Shown here in pieces: positions 44,545 through 54,844 of a stretch of 64,000 nt of DNA. The stretch is taken from positions 1 to 64,000 of the forward strand of contig CACAWF010000001.1 in assembly GCA_902536085.1 (NCBI GenBank). Direction: 5' to 3'. Origin of the DNA: an uncultured Pelagibacteraceae bacterium. Lineage in GTDB: Bacteria > Pseudomonadota > Alphaproteobacteria > Pelagibacterales > Pelagibacteraceae. The notes beneath the pieces were generated by a model. The model saw nothing but the letters and a program-made list of their open reading frames with translations. It did no database searches and was not told where the DNA came from. Position numbers and translations under genes: made by a program. The stretch's first letter is position 1. Each line of letters opens with the position of its first letter.

Positions 44545-45351
44545 TTGAAAGAACTAAAACACCTATCAGATATATTCAAAAATTACGATACCTTTATCAT
44601 CGACCTATGGGGGGTAATGCATAATGGAGTTGCTCTTAATCCCAACGCTATAGAAGCAGTAGACAAACTGAATAAAAATTCGAAAAAAATAGTATTTTTA
44701 TCTAATGCTCCTAGGCCAAGTTCGAAAGTAATTAATTTTTTACTTAAAATGAAAATGGATAAAAAATATTTAGAGCATGTCATGACTTCAGGTGAGGCAG
44801 CAATGCGCGCAATTAATCAAAAAAAATTTGGAAAAACATTTTACCACCTTGGTCCGGAAAGAGATATTTCTGTGTTTGAAAAAGTAAAAGATAACAGAAC
44901 TGATCTTCAGAGTTGCGACTTTATTTTATGCACAGGATTATTTGATGATCATGACAATGATTTAGATTACTATAAAAATTTTTTATTAAAGCACGTATCA
45001 AAAAAATTAATTTGTACAAATCCAGATTTAATAGTTCATAGGGGCAATATTGAAGAATTCTGCGCAGGTTCAGTAGCGAAAGTTTTTGAGGAACTTGGAG
45101 GCGAAGTTATCTATTTTGGTAAACCACATAAAGAGGTTTATGATATGTGTTTTGGCTCCAATGAAAAAGTTATAGCCATTGGGGACAATTTAAGAACAGA
45201 TATTAAAGGAGCGAATAATTTAAACATAGATTGTATATTTATATCTGAAGGTGTGCATAGAAAAGAATTCAATAGCTTTGCTGAACTTAATAAACTTTTA
45301 GAAAAATATGATGTAAAAGCAAATTTTTTTCAAAGAGAATTAAAATGGTAA
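44545..45351 (+). CDS. HAD-superfamily phosphatase (subclass IIA, TIGR01459-like)
   Basis: HAD motif I is FIIDLWGVMHNG, motif II is LSNAPRPS, and the C-terminal GKPHKEVY and IGDNLRTDIKGA hold motifs III and IV. The group occurs in alphaproteobacteria and its substrate is unknown. The start is TTG at 44545, chosen because AAAAGGAGAAAA lies upstream and the first in-frame ATG is inside motif I. Confidence 0.85.
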   Translation: MKELKHLSDIFKNYDTFIIDLWGVMHNGVALNPNAIEAVDKLNKNSKKIVFLSNAPRPSSKVINFLLKMKMDKKYLEHVMTSGEAAMRAINQKKFGKTFYHLGPERDISVFEKVKDNRTDLQSCDFILCTGLFDDHDNDLDYYKNFLLKHVSKKLICTNPDLIVHRGNIEEFCAGSVAKVFEELGGEVIYFGKPHKEVYDMCFGSNEKVIAIGDNLRTDIKGANNLNIDCIFISEGVHRKEFNSFAELNKLLEKYDVKANFFQRELKW

Positions 45352-45352
45352 A

Positions 45353-46261
45353 ATGAAGATTTACAAAAATCCAAATTTAAATAAAAAACATTGTAACGGC
45401 GTAATAGCCATAGGTAACTTTGACGGTCTACATTTAGGTCATCAAAAAGTTATCAAAGAGGCAAAACAAAAAGCTAAAAAAAATAAAATACCTTTTGGGG
45501 TTATGACTTTTGAACCTGTACCAGTAATGTTTTTTAATAAAAAAATTAAAAATCACAGAATAAACTCTTTGGAACAAAAAAAAACACAATTGAAAAAATT
45601 TAAATTAGATTTCTTAATTATTATAAAATTTAATAAAAATTTTTCATCTCAATCAGCAGAAGAGTTTATAAAAAAAATAATTTTTAAAAAAACAAAATGT
45701 AAGTATTTGTATGTTAGTAAAAATTTCAAGTTTGGTTTTAAACGTCAGGGAAATATAAAAACACTTAAAAATTGTGAGAAAAAATATAATTTTAAAAATA
45801 TTGTTACTAAACCCTATACAAAAAGTAATAAAACAATTTCTTCAACATTTTTAAGAAAGAAAATTAGACTCGGTAAAATAGATGAAGTAAATAAATTATT
45901 AAACCGTAATTGGTGCATTAACGGCAAAGTAATAAAAGGACAAAGAAGAGGACATAAAATTGGTTTTCCAACATGTAATTTAAAATTAAGTAATTATGTA
46001 GTCCCTAAGCTTGGAGTCTATGCTGTTAAAGTCAAAACTAAGAATTTTTATAAAAACGGTATAGCTAATATAGGTTATAGACCAACATTTAATGGAAAAA
46101 ATTTATTATTGGAGACAAATATATTTGGAATTAATAAAAATTTATATAATAAGGTAATTAGTGTAAACTTTAAGAAATTTATAAGACCAGAAATAAAATT
46201 TAAAAATTTGAAACATTTAAAACAACAAATCAAGCTTGATATAAAAAAGGCAAAAAAATAA
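45353..46261 (+). CDS. ribF: Bifunctional riboflavin kinase / FAD synthetase
   Basis: The N-terminal nucleotidyltransferase domain has AIGNFDGLHLGHQKVI and the TSSTFLRKKIRLG-like ISSTFLRKKIRLGKI; the C-terminal kinase domain has KGQRRGHKIGFPTCNL and ANIGYRPTFNG. It makes FMN and FAD. It overlaps ileS by one base in the common ribF-ileS-lspA order. Confidence 0.93.
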   Translation: MKIYKNPNLNKKHCNGVIAIGNFDGLHLGHQKVIKEAKQKAKKNKIPFGVMTFEPVPVMFFNKKIKNHRINSLEQKKTQLKKFKLDFLIIIKFNKNFSSQSAEEFIKKIIFKKTKCKYLYVSKNFKFGFKRQGNIKTLKNCEKKYNFKNIVTKPYTKSNKTISSTFLRKKIRLGKIDEVNKLLNRNWCINGKVIKGQRRGHKIGFPTCNLKLSNYVVPKLGVYAVKVKTKNFYKNGIANIGYRPTFNGKNLLLETNIFGINKNLYNKVISVNFKKFIRPEIKFKNLKHLKQQIKLDIKKAKK

Positions 46262-48990
46262 TGTCCAAAGATACCTTACAACTCCCTAAGACAGCTTTTT
46301 CTATGAAAGCTGGTTTACCACTTAAAGAGCCTGAGATTTTGAAGATGTGGGAAAAAAATAAAATCTTCGAAAAGCTTAGAAAAAAATCTAAAGGAAAAGA
46401 AAAATTTATTCTTCATGATGGCCCACCTTATGCGAATGGTCATATACATATGGGCACTGCTTTAAACAAAATTTTAAAAGATATGATCACTCGTTTTCAT
46501 CAGATGAACGGGAAAGACTCTGTTTACGTTCCAGGTTGGGATTGCCACGGCCTCCCAATAGAATGGAAGATAGAAGAGCAGTACAAAAAAAAGAAAAAAA
46601 ACAAAGATGAAATACCTATTAAAGATTTTAGGCAAGAATGTAGGGAGTTTGCAAAAAGTTGGATCGAGGTTCACATCAAAGAGTTTAAGCGATTAGGGGT
46701 AGTTGGGGATTTTGAAAATTATTACTCTACGATGAGCTTTGAGGCGGAAGCTCAAATTGTAAGAGAGTTAGGTAAATTTCTTTTAGATGGAAGTTTATAT
46801 CAAGGGTTTAAACCAGTTCTTTGGTCTACTGTTGAAAAAACTGCTTTAGCTGACGCAGAAGTAGAATATTTAGACCATACTTCAAATACAATTTATGCAG
46901 CATTTAAAGTTAAGAGAACTGCCAAAGATTTTCTAAAAGACTCAAGTATAATAATTTGGACTACTACACCCTGGACTATACCAGCTAACAAAGCATTAGC
47001 CTTTAACAGTAATATTGAATATGCAGTTTTAGAAATTGATCAGCTTGAGCACTTTAAAAATAAGAGAATTGTAGTTGCAAAAAATCTAATTGAGTCAATT
47101 ACCAAAGATTGTGAAATTAAAAACTATAAAGAATTAAAGGTTTTCAAGGGTTCTGAATTTAAAGGAACAATATGCAATCATCCATTTGTAAAAATGGATT
47201 TTAACTATGATGTTCCAATGTTGGATGCTCAATTTGTTAATTTGGAACAGGGAACAGGAATCGTTCATTGCGCTCCAAGTCACGGTCCGGATGACTTTAA
47301 TTTGTGTTTGAAAAATAATATACCATCACTTTATACGATTGATAACTCAGGTGTTTATACTAAAGAGGTACCTTATTTTACAAATACACATGTGTTTAAG
47401 GCTGATCCGATTGTTATAGAAAAACTAAAAGAACAAAAGCAATTACTTAAAAATGATAAACTTAATCATAGCTATCCTCATTCTTGGAGATCTAAGGCTC
47501 CATTGATTTATAGAGCGACACCTCAATGGTTTATCTCTATGCAAAAAAATAAATTGAGAGATAAAGCAGTTAAAGCAATAAATGAAACCATCTTCTATCC
47601 CAACAAAGGTAAGGACAGGCTTTTATCAATGATTGAAGGAAGACCGGATTGGTGTGTTTCAAGACAACGAGTTTGGGGAGTACCTTTGCCAATCTTTATT
47701 AATAAAAAAACAAAAGAACCACTAAGAGATCAAAAAATTATAGATAGGATCGCATCTATTTATGAAAAGCAAGGATCTGACTGCTGGTTCACAGATGATA
47801 TAAAAATTTTTTTAGGTGATGATTATGATGTCAAAGATTATGAAAAACTAAACGATATTGTTGAAGTTTGGTTCGATAGCGGCTCAACACATAGTTTTGT
47901 TTTGGAAAAAAGAAAAGATTTGAAATGGCCTGCAGACATGTATTTAGAAGGATCTGACCAACATAGAGGTTGGTTCCACTCGTCTTTATTAGAGTCTTGT
48001 GGAACTAGAGGAAAAGCACCCTTCAAAAGTATTCTTTCACATGGTTTCGTTGTAGACGGAAAAGGTATGAAAATGTCTAAATCGATGGGCAATGTTATCT
48101 CTCCAGAGGATATATTGAAGAATTATGGAGCAGACATACTTAGAGTTTGGGCTTCAGCATCTGATTATGCTGAAGATTTGAGAATAGATAAAAATATTTT
48201 AGTGCAACATGCAGAGTCTTACAGAAAAATTAGAAATACTTTCAGATTCATGCTTGGAAATTTAAAAGATAATTTTGAAAAACAAAACTTTGAAAAAGTT
48301 AAACTAAAAGAATTAGATGAATTGGAGCAATTTATCTTACATAAATTATTTATATTAAATAAATCTGTTGATGAAAATTTGAAAAATTATAATTTTCATA
48401 AGTTATATAAAGATCTTCTGAATTTTTGCACACTAGATCTTTCTTCTTTTTATTTTGATATAAGAAAAGATGTTCTTTACTGTGATAGCATAAATTCAAA
48501 AAAAAGAAAAAATTGTGTAGTTGTTTTAAACATAATTTTAGAAAGTTTATTAAAATGGTTTGCTCCAATTTTAGTTTTCACTACAGAGGAAATCTATAGT
48601 TTAGTGAATAAAGATAACTCTGAAAGTATTCATGAAAGTAATTTTGTAATAATTCCATCTAATTGGAAGAATGAAATGTTAAACGAGAAATGGTCAAATC
48701 TATTTAAAATAAAACAAGTCGCGAATATAGCAATTGAAGAGAAAAGGGCCAATAAAGAAATTGGGTCAAGTTTAGAGGCTGAAATTAAATTATTTTTAAA
48801 AAAAGATAAATTTGAAATTCTTGATAAATTAGATTTAGAAGATTACTTTATCGTTTCAAAAGCGGAAAAAGAATTGTCAAATGAAGATGATATTAAAGTT
48901 GAAGTAAAAAAAGCTCAAGGACAAAAATGTGAAAGATGTTGGAAAATTTTAGAGAAAAAATGTCAAAGAGAAAGTTGCCCAATTAAATAG
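46261..48990 (+). CDS. ileS: Isoleucyl-tRNA synthetase
   Basis: Class I synthetase. The HIGH-type motif is NGHIHMGTALNK, the editing region includes WTTTPWTIPANKAL and GTGIVHCAPSHGPDD, and the KMSKS loop is GMKMSKSMGN. The C-terminal zinc knuckle is CERCWKILEKKC...CPIK. 909 residues is close to the usual length. Confidence 0.96.
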   Translation: MSKDTLQLPKTAFSMKAGLPLKEPEILKMWEKNKIFEKLRKKSKGKEKFILHDGPPYANGHIHMGTALNKILKDMITRFHQMNGKDSVYVPGWDCHGLPIEWKIEEQYKKKKKNKDEIPIKDFRQECREFAKSWIEVHIKEFKRLGVVGDFENYYSTMSFEAEAQIVRELGKFLLDGSLYQGFKPVLWSTVEKTALADAEVEYLDHTSNTIYAAFKVKRTAKDFLKDSSIIIWTTTPWTIPANKALAFNSNIEYAVLEIDQLEHFKNKRIVVAKNLIESITKDCEIKNYKELKVFKGSEFKGTICNHPFVKMDFNYDVPMLDAQFVNLEQGTGIVHCAPSHGPDDFNLCLKNNIPSLYTIDNSGVYTKEVPYFTNTHVFKADPIVIEKLKEQKQLLKNDKLNHSYPHSWRSKAPLIYRATPQWFISMQKNKLRDKAVKAINETIFYPNKGKDRLLSMIEGRPDWCVSRQRVWGVPLPIFINKKTKEPLRDQKIIDRIASIYEKQGSDCWFTDDIKIFLGDDYDVKDYEKLNDIVEVWFDSGSTHSFVLEKRKDLKWPADMYLEGSDQHRGWFHSSLLESCGTRGKAPFKSILSHGFVVDGKGMKMSKSMGNVISPEDILKNYGADILRVWASASDYAEDLRIDKNILVQHAESYRKIRNTFRFMLGNLKDNFEKQNFEKVKLKELDELEQFILHKLFILNKSVDENLKNYNFHKLYKDLLNFCTLDLSSFYFDIRKDVLYCDSINSKKRKNCVVVLNIILESLLKWFAPILVFTTEEIYSLVNKDNSESIHESNFVIIPSNWKNEMLNEKWSNLFKIKQVANIAIEEKRANKEIGSSLEAEIKLFLKKDKFEILDKLDLEDYFIVSKAEKELSNEDDIKVEVKKAQGQKCERCWKILEKKCQRESCPIK

Positions 48991-49002
48991 AAAGTCAACA
49001 TT

Positions 49003-49503
49003 TTGATTGATCTTAAAGAGATAAAAAACAAAATTTTTAAAAAAGAAAATTTTTATTGTCTAATAATTATTCTATCAATTTTTATTATTGACAGATATTC
49101 AAAAATTGAAATTATAAAAAATTTTGCCGATACAAGTTTTTATCTAAATGATTTTTTGAATTTCAATTTAGTATGGAATACTGGAATAGGTTTTGGTTTA
49201 TTAAGCAGTAATGATGTATTTTTTTATAATATTTTTACACTTCTAATTTTATCAGTAATCTCTATTTTAATTTATTTAGCATTAAAATCAGAATTTAAAG
49301 AAAAGTTTATTTACTCCATTATTATCGGAGGGGCCCTTGGAAACCTCTATGATAGATTGATTTTTAAAGCAGTGCCTGATTTTATAGATATACATTATCA
49401 TAATTTCCACTGGTTTACATTTAATATCGCAGATGTTTTTATAACTATAGGAGTTTTATCTTTTTTAGGCCATGGTTTATTTATAAAAGAAAATAATAAA
49501 TGA
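49003..49503 (+). CDS. lspA: Lipoprotein signal peptidase
   Basis: An inner-membrane aspartyl protease with four hydrophobic segments. Conserved blocks are SIFIIDRYSK, NTGIGFGLL (family NxGaaFG), GGALGNLYDRL and FNIADVFITIG, the last two holding catalytic aspartates. No ATG is near; TTG at 49003 is the likely start. Confidence 0.9.
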   Translation: MIDLKEIKNKIFKKENFYCLIIILSIFIIDRYSKIEIIKNFADTSFYLNDFLNFNLVWNTGIGFGLLSSNDVFFYNIFTLLILSVISILIYLALKSEFKEKFIYSIIIGGALGNLYDRLIFKAVPDFIDIHYHNFHWFTFNIADVFITIGVLSFLGHGLFIKENNK

Positions 49504-49808
49504 GAAAAATATTTCTTGTAATACATCTGACAATCTTTCTCACCTCTTGCCAAGGATTTAGCGATGCTGGAAAAGTTTTAAGAAACGAAAAAACTAAAAC
49601 CACAGATGAGTTTTTAGTAAAAAAAAGAAAACCTTTAGTATTGCCACCCGATTACAATGAGCTTCCACAACCAGGAAAACTTCCATCAAATCAGGAGGAG
49701 GAAGATAACTTAAAAAAAATTCTTAAGGGAAACAAAGCAAAAAGTAAAAAAAATGCAAATAACAATTCTTCTGTTGAAGAGTCAATTTTAAATAAAATTA
49801 AAAACTGA
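49500..49808 (+). CDS. DUF3035-like lipoprotein
   Basis: A lipoprotein signal (MRKIFLVIHLTIFLTSC, lipobox LTSC) is followed by a short extracytoplasmic part with the DUF3035 core (TTDEFLVKKRKPLVLPPDYN, then LPQPG). It overlaps lspA by four bases and pgi by one. Function unknown. Confidence 0.75.
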   Translation: MRKIFLVIHLTIFLTSCQGFSDAGKVLRNEKTKTTDEFLVKKRKPLVLPPDYNELPQPGKLPSNQEEEDNLKKILKGNKAKSKKNANNNSSVEESILNKIKN

Positions 49809-51022
49809 TGAGAATAAGTTTTGATAAGAAGAATTTTATTAACAATACTTTTCTAAATAAAAAAATTGAAAAAAAACTATCAAAAAATTTCCCAAAAATA
49901 ATGCAAAGCATTATCTCAGATATAGATAACTCTAAGAAAACTTATAATGTTTTAAGTGAAACTTTTAAATTGAATATAAATATCAAAGATCTTAAAAAAT
50001 TTAAAAAATTTAAAAGTATAGCGATAATTGGTATGGGAGGATCTATATTAGGCATTGAAGCAATTTACGACTTTTTAAAATATAAATTAAAAAAAAAAAT
50101 TTATTTTTTCGATGACATAAACGTAGAAAAATTTAATTTTTTTAGAAAAAATATCTCAAAAAGTAAAACTCTTTTCATTGTAATCTCAAAATCTGGAAAT
50201 ACGATTGAAACCTTATCGAATTTTATTTCTTTAAACATTATACAAAAAAATAAAAAAAATATTATTTTAATTTCTGAAAAGAAAAATAATACTTTGTACC
50301 AATTATCTAAAAAATTTAATTTATTTTATATAGAGCATAAAAGTTATATTGGTGGAAGATATTCTGTTTTATCTGAAGTAGGAATAGTTCCTGCATATCT
50401 TATGGGAATTAATATATTTAAACTCAGAAAAAATTTAAAAAGATATTTGATTGGTAAAGATAAAAATTATTTAAAAGATAGTGTAACAAAAATCTCAAAT
50501 ATATTATTAAGTAAGAAATTATCAAATATTGTTTTTTTAAATTATTCTCCAAACTTAAATAAATTTCTTTTCTGGTGCCAGCAACTTATTGCAGAAAGTT
50601 TAGGAAAAAAGGGTTATGGTTTTTTTCCTGTGATTTCAAAAGTTCCAAAAGATCATCATAGTCTACTTCAACTTTATCTAGATGGTCCAAGAGATAAAAT
50701 ATTTTATATTTTTAGTAGTAAAGAAAAATCTTCCCCAAAAATAAATTCTAAAAAATTTACTAATCATTTAAATTATATAAATAATAAAAATTTAGATCAG
50801 ATAAAGACCGCTCAAAAAAAAGCTCTTATCAACTCTTTTAGAAAAAAAAAAATTCCTTACAGGGAATTTTCAATAAATAATTTTGAAGAGGAAACAATAG
50901 GAGAATTATTTTCATATTTTATTCTTGAGATAATTTTTGTTGGAAAACTATCTAAAATTAATCCATTTGACCAACCTTCTGTCGAGCAAGTGAAGAAAAG
51001 TACAATTAAAATTCTTAATTGA
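49808..51022 (+). CDS. pgi: Glucose-6-phosphate isomerase, short form
   Basis: Two SIS-type halves: IAIIGMGGSILGIEAIYDFL and FIVISKSGNTIETLSNF in the first; GGRYSVLSEVGIVPAYLMG and KDHHSLLQLYLDGPRDK in the second. With 404 residues it is well below the 550 of E. coli Pgi, matching shorter forms known in alphaproteobacteria and other lineages. It converges with rsmD with an eight-base overlap. Confidence 0.85.
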   Translation: MRISFDKKNFINNTFLNKKIEKKLSKNFPKIMQSIISDIDNSKKTYNVLSETFKLNINIKDLKKFKKFKSIAIIGMGGSILGIEAIYDFLKYKLKKKIYFFDDINVEKFNFFRKNISKSKTLFIVISKSGNTIETLSNFISLNIIQKNKKNIILISEKKNNTLYQLSKKFNLFYIEHKSYIGGRYSVLSEVGIVPAYLMGINIFKLRKNLKRYLIGKDKNYLKDSVTKISNILLSKKLSNIVFLNYSPNLNKFLFWCQQLIAESLGKKGYGFFPVISKVPKDHHSLLQLYLDGPRDKIFYIFSSKEKSSPKINSKKFTNHLNYINNKNLDQIKTAQKKALINSFRKKKIPYREFSINNFEEETIGELFSYFILEIIFVGKLSKINPFDQPSVEQVKKSTIKILN

Positions 51023-51575
51023 ACTTTCCAAAGATAATTTTTGATCTTCCGTATACTCTTGTAGCAACTTTTTGAAAGTAGCTACCAAAAGTTTCCTCTG
51101 TTTTAATTTCTCTATGTATTACAATAATGTGATTATTTTCATGAATTTCTTTTTTTTTTATTTTCTCCAAATTTTTTATAAAATTTTTGTCTGCAAAGGG
51201 AGGGTCGAAAAAAAATATATTAAACTTTTCTTTTTGATTAGAAAAATTTAAATCTTCCATTTTACTTTTAATAATTTTACATTGATTCAAAATTGATAAT
51301 TCAATTAAATTTTTCTGTAATTTTTTTAAAGCATTTTCATCTTGCTCAATAAATGTAACTTTACAAGCCCCTCTTGAAATACATTCTAGTCCAAAAGAAC
51401 CTATTCCTGAATAAGCATCGAGTATATAAGAATCTTTAACTCTAATATTAATTTCATTAGAATGATTTAAAATGTTAAAAATATTTTCTCTTACTGAATC
51501 TTTTAAAGGTCTTGTAACGGTGTTTTTTAAAAATTGAATCTTCTTTCCCTTAAACTTTCCACTAATTATTCTCAT
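51015..51575 (-). CDS. rsmD: 16S rRNA (guanine966-N2)-methyltransferase RsmD
   Basis: The N-terminal MRIISGKFKGKKI is the RsmD signature, followed by RPLKDSVRENIFNIL, the SAM-binding LDAYSGIGSFGLECISRGA and the catalytic FFDPPF motif. The frame extends to an ATG at 51599, but MRIISGKFKG at 51575 is the family's usual start and overlaps purD by only 14 bases. Confidence 0.9.
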   Translation of the reverse strand: MRIISGKFKGKKIQFLKNTVTRPLKDSVRENIFNILNHSNEINIRVKDSYILDAYSGIGSFGLECISRGACKVTFIEQDENALKKLQKNLIELSILNQCKIIKSKMEDLNFSNQKEKFNIFFFDPPFADKNFIKNLEKIKKKEIHENNHIIVIHREIKTEETFGSYFQKVATRVYGRSKIIFGKFN

Positions 51576-52839
51576 TTTTATTAATAACTCTCCAGCCAAT
51601 ATCTTTTCTAAAAAAACCGTCCTTCCACTTTATTTTTTTAATCACTTTTATTATTTCTTGTCTAACATTCATTAAATTTTTACCATAAGAAGTAATATTA
51701 AGAACTCTACCTCCTGTTGATAAAAGTTTTTTATCTTTGAACTTTGTACCTGCATGAAAGATGAAAGTATTTTTTTTTATTTTAAGATTGCCTAGATTTT
51801 TTATTATACTTTGTTTTTTATACTTACCTGGATATCCTTTTGAACATAACACAATAGTCATACATTTTTTTGAAGACCATTTAATATTAATATTTTTTAG
51901 ATTATTATTTACTGTATTTTTTATAATTTTTATTAAATCAGTTTTTAATCTAGGTAATATTACTTGACATTCAGGATCGCCCATTCTCACATTAAATTCA
52001 ATTAAATAAGGCTCATTATTTTTAATCATCAGTCCTACGTATAAAAACCCTTTATAAGGATTTCTGTTTTGTCTTAGGTATGATAGAGTTGGTTTTACGA
52101 TCTTTTTAATTATTTTTTTTTCTAATTCAAAGTTGACTATTGGCGCTGGTGAATAAGCTCCCATACCACCTGTGTTAGGTCCTAAATCTCCCTCTTTTAC
52201 TCTTTTATGATCTTGCGCGGTTCCAAAAATTTTGAAATGATATTTATCTGCAATAATAAAAAAACTAGCTTCCTCACCTTCTAAAAATTCTTCTAAAACT
52301 ACTTTTTTTGATGATTTAAATTTTCCTTTGAATATTTCTTTCGAAATATTTAAAACTTGTTTTTTAGTTTTACAAATTGTGACCCCCTTACCTGCAGCTA
52401 ATCCATCAGCTTTGACCACAAGGGGTAACTCATTTTTTTTGAGAAACTTTAAAACTTGTGTTGTATTATTACAAATTTGAAAATTGGCAGTTGGAATATT
52501 TTTTTCCTTACATAACTTTTTCATAAAAGCTTTTGAACCTTCCAGCTTAGAGGCAAATTTATTTGGTCCAAAGGCTTTAATTTTATTTTTATTTAAAAAA
52601 TCAACAAGTCCTTTCACCAAAGGTTCTTCAGGACCAACTATCACAAGTTGAATTTTATAAAGCTTTAAAAGTCTTAAAAGGTTATTAAAATTTAAAATAT
52701 TAGTGTCTATATTTGTTGCTATTTTTGATGTACCTGCGTTTCCAGGAAAACAAAAAATTTTATTTTTAATTTTTGAATTAGATATTTTTTCGCAAAGAGC
52801 ATGCTCTCTTCCACCACTACCAATTAATGCAATATTCAT
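51562..52839 (-). CDS. purD: Phosphoribosylamine-glycine ligase
   Basis: ATP-grasp enzyme of purine synthesis. MNIALIGSGGREHAL at the N-terminus, KADGLAAGKGV, EEFLEGEEASFF, DHKRVKEGDLGPNTGGMGAYSP and FNVRMGDPECQ are intact. The open frame runs to 52902, but MNIALIGSGGR at 52839 is the true family start and leaves room for a divergent promoter. Confidence 0.94.
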   Translation of the reverse strand: MNIALIGSGGREHALCEKISNSKIKNKIFCFPGNAGTSKIATNIDTNILNFNNLLRLLKLYKIQLVIVGPEEPLVKGLVDFLNKNKIKAFGPNKFASKLEGSKAFMKKLCKEKNIPTANFQICNNTTQVLKFLKKNELPLVVKADGLAAGKGVTICKTKKQVLNISKEIFKGKFKSSKKVVLEEFLEGEEASFFIIADKYHFKIFGTAQDHKRVKEGDLGPNTGGMGAYSPAPIVNFELEKKIIKKIVKPTLSYLRQNRNPYKGFLYVGLMIKNNEPYLIEFNVRMGDPECQVILPRLKTDLIKIIKNTVNNNLKNINIKWSSKKCMTIVLCSKGYPGKYKKQSIIKNLGNLKIKKNTFIFHAGTKFKDKKLLSTGGRVLNITSYGKNLMNVRQEIIKVIKKIKWKDGFFRKDIGWRVINKNENN

Positions 52840-52866
52840 TTTAATGTTATATTGTATAGATAATAG

Positions 52867-53058
52867 ATGAATAAAAAAAAAGCTAAAGTTATTTTTAAAC
52901 ACAACTCATTCGAGATTGTTGAAGCTGGAGACCATGTTTTGTGTGCAGTCTCTGGTAGAGAAATAAAGTTAGAAAACTTAAATTATTGGAATGTAGACTT
53001 ACAAGAGGCTTATTATTCTCCAATAGAAGTAAAAAAAAAAATCAAAGACTTAAAATAA
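52867..53058 (+). CDS. DUF2093-like small protein, 63 residues
   Basis: The sequence around GDHVLCAVSGREIKLENLNYW and QEAYYSP matches a small alphaproteobacterial family of unknown function (DUF2093), including the CAV(S/T)GR signature. It is divergent from purD across 27 bases. Confidence 0.75.
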   Translation: MNKKKAKVIFKHNSFEIVEAGDHVLCAVSGREIKLENLNYWNVDLQEAYYSPIEVKKKIKDLK

Positions 53059-53061
53059 AAT

Positions 53062-53919
53062 TTATTTCCACCTATTATGACTCCAAATCCACTCATTTGG
53101 ATTAGACTTTATCATCATCTCTAAAATATTATTCAATTTTTTACTTAAATCAAACTTATCATTAAATTTCAATGGATCGATTTCTTCTAAAAACTTTATT
53201 CTAAAATCATTTTTTTTATCTCTCTCAATAAAAACTGGAACAATTTTTAAATTATATTTAATTGCAAGTTGTGCAGGTAAAGTTGTAGTTAAAGCGGGTT
53301 TTCCAAAAAAATTTATTTTTTCACCCTCACTGACACGCTGATCTATCATCAATGCTATACTGACACCTTTGTTTATAAAATCAATTGCTTCTCTAACTCC
53401 ATTAATTCCTTTTTTAATTTGATTTTTACAAACATATTTTTTTCTTAAATATTCCATGAATGGATTTAAAAAGTAATTATTTAAAGGTCTATAAATAGCA
53501 GCTAATGAAATATCTGTTTTAGTAATTTGCATTGACATTAATTCAAAATTTGAAAAATGACCTGAAATAAAAATAACTGGTTTTGCTTTTGTAGATATAT
53601 TCTTGACAATTGTTTCTCCCTCAACTTTTACATGTCCAGAATTTTTTCTAAAGTAATTTAAAAAAACATATTCAATAAAAGTATAACCATAATTTTTCCA
53701 CATGTTCGAAACTATTTTTTCTTTTTCAGAAGGAGAAAGGTTACTTTTATAATTTTCGAGGTTTTGAAATATTATTTTTTTTGATTTAAAAAAAGGGCCT
53801 ATTTTTAAAAAAACAAAAGAAAACAGTTTTCTACTAAAGTTTAGACCAATTAATTTACCAATTAAAAAAAATAAATACACAATGAGGGCTTGAAAAAAAT
53901 AATTAATAAATTTAATCAT
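53062..53919 (-). CDS. lpxL: Lipid A acyltransferase (LpxL/LpxM family)
   Basis: Adds a secondary acyl chain to Kdo-lipid A at the inner membrane. N-terminal membrane helix, then the HX4E-type catalytic motif SGHFSNFELM, and LMIDQRVSEGEKINFFGKPA, ending in EWIWSHNRWK (family WxHRRW). It overlaps lpxK by eight bases. Which secondary acyltransferase it is cannot be told. Confidence 0.88.
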   Translation of the reverse strand: MIKFINYFFQALIVYLFFLIGKLIGLNFSRKLFSFVFLKIGPFFKSKKIIFQNLENYKSNLSPSEKEKIVSNMWKNYGYTFIEYVFLNYFRKNSGHVKVEGETIVKNISTKAKPVIFISGHFSNFELMSMQITKTDISLAAIYRPLNNYFLNPFMEYLRKKYVCKNQIKKGINGVREAIDFINKGVSIALMIDQRVSEGEKINFFGKPALTTTLPAQLAIKYNLKIVPVFIERDKKNDFRIKFLEEIDPLKFNDKFDLSKKLNNILEMMIKSNPNEWIWSHNRWK

Positions 53920-54844
53920 AAATCTGATTTATCTTTCTAAAAAAATCCTCGCCGTTTTCTATTTCGAGTTTTAGTTTTATATAATTTATCTTATCAATTT
54001 TAAATTTTTTAATTCTAAAATAATCTTTTTCAGTTGTTATAATCTTTAAGTTTTTATTTTTTGCTACTTCTATGATATTTAAGATTTCTTTTTCAGTAAA
54101 ATCATAATGATCGGGAAAAGAAATTTTTTCTGAGACTATCAAATCGTTATTCTCTAGCAAACTAAAGAAATTTACTGGATTTCCAATACCTGCAAAAGCT
54201 AAGAGTTTTTGGTTTTTAAAATTATCAAGATTTATAGGTTTGTATTTTGAGTAAAAAATACTTAATTTACCGTTTACTTTAAAAAGTTTTTTTTCGAATT
54301 CGATATCTTTTTCTCCATTGATCACAACAATTTGAGAATTTTTTAGTGCACTTAGACTTTCTCTTAAAGGTCCTGCAGGAAAAACATAACCATTTCCAAT
54401 AAGTTGTTTTTGATTAAAGCAAGTAATATTCAAATTTTTTTTTATCTTGTAATCTTGAAATCCATCATCAAGTATCACAGTATCAAAATTTTTATCTTTA
54501 GCGATTTTAATCCCTGTAACTCTATCTTTATCTAATATGAAATTTTTGAAGTTATTTTTAATAAAATCATTTTCATCTGAGTGCTTTTTGTAATATTTTT
54601 TTAAAATTGCGGGTTTTTTACCAGCTTCTAGAAGTTGTTTAGCTATATAAACTGTTAAAGGTGTTTTACCTGTACCACCAATATAAATATTTCCCACACA
54701 AATAACTGGAATATTGAAGTATTGAGGTTTTAAAATTTTTTTTTTAATACTTATAATTATCTCAATTACATAACTTAAGGGCAAAAGAAAAGAAGATATA
54801 AAACCTTTTTTTGAGTCCCAAAATTTAGGCTTATTTATTTTCAT
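53912..54844 (-). CDS. lpxK: Tetraacyldisaccharide 4'-kinase
   Basis: Phosphorylates the lipid A precursor to lipid IVA. An N-terminal membrane helix, then the P-loop VGNIYIGGTGKTP, and VILDDGFQDYKIKK, PAGPLRESLS and FPDHYDF blocks typical of LpxK. It overlaps waaA by 14 bases. Confidence 0.92.
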   Translation of the reverse strand: MKINKPKFWDSKKGFISSFLLPLSYVIEIIISIKKKILKPQYFNIPVICVGNIYIGGTGKTPLTVYIAKQLLEAGKKPAILKKYYKKHSDENDFIKNNFKNFILDKDRVTGIKIAKDKNFDTVILDDGFQDYKIKKNLNITCFNQKQLIGNGYVFPAGPLRESLSALKNSQIVVINGEKDIEFEKKLFKVNGKLSIFYSKYKPINLDNFKNQKLLAFAGIGNPVNFFSLLENNDLIVSEKISFPDHYDFTEKEILNIIEVAKNKNLKIITTEKDYFRIKKFKIDKINYIKLKLEIENGEDFFRKINQIYD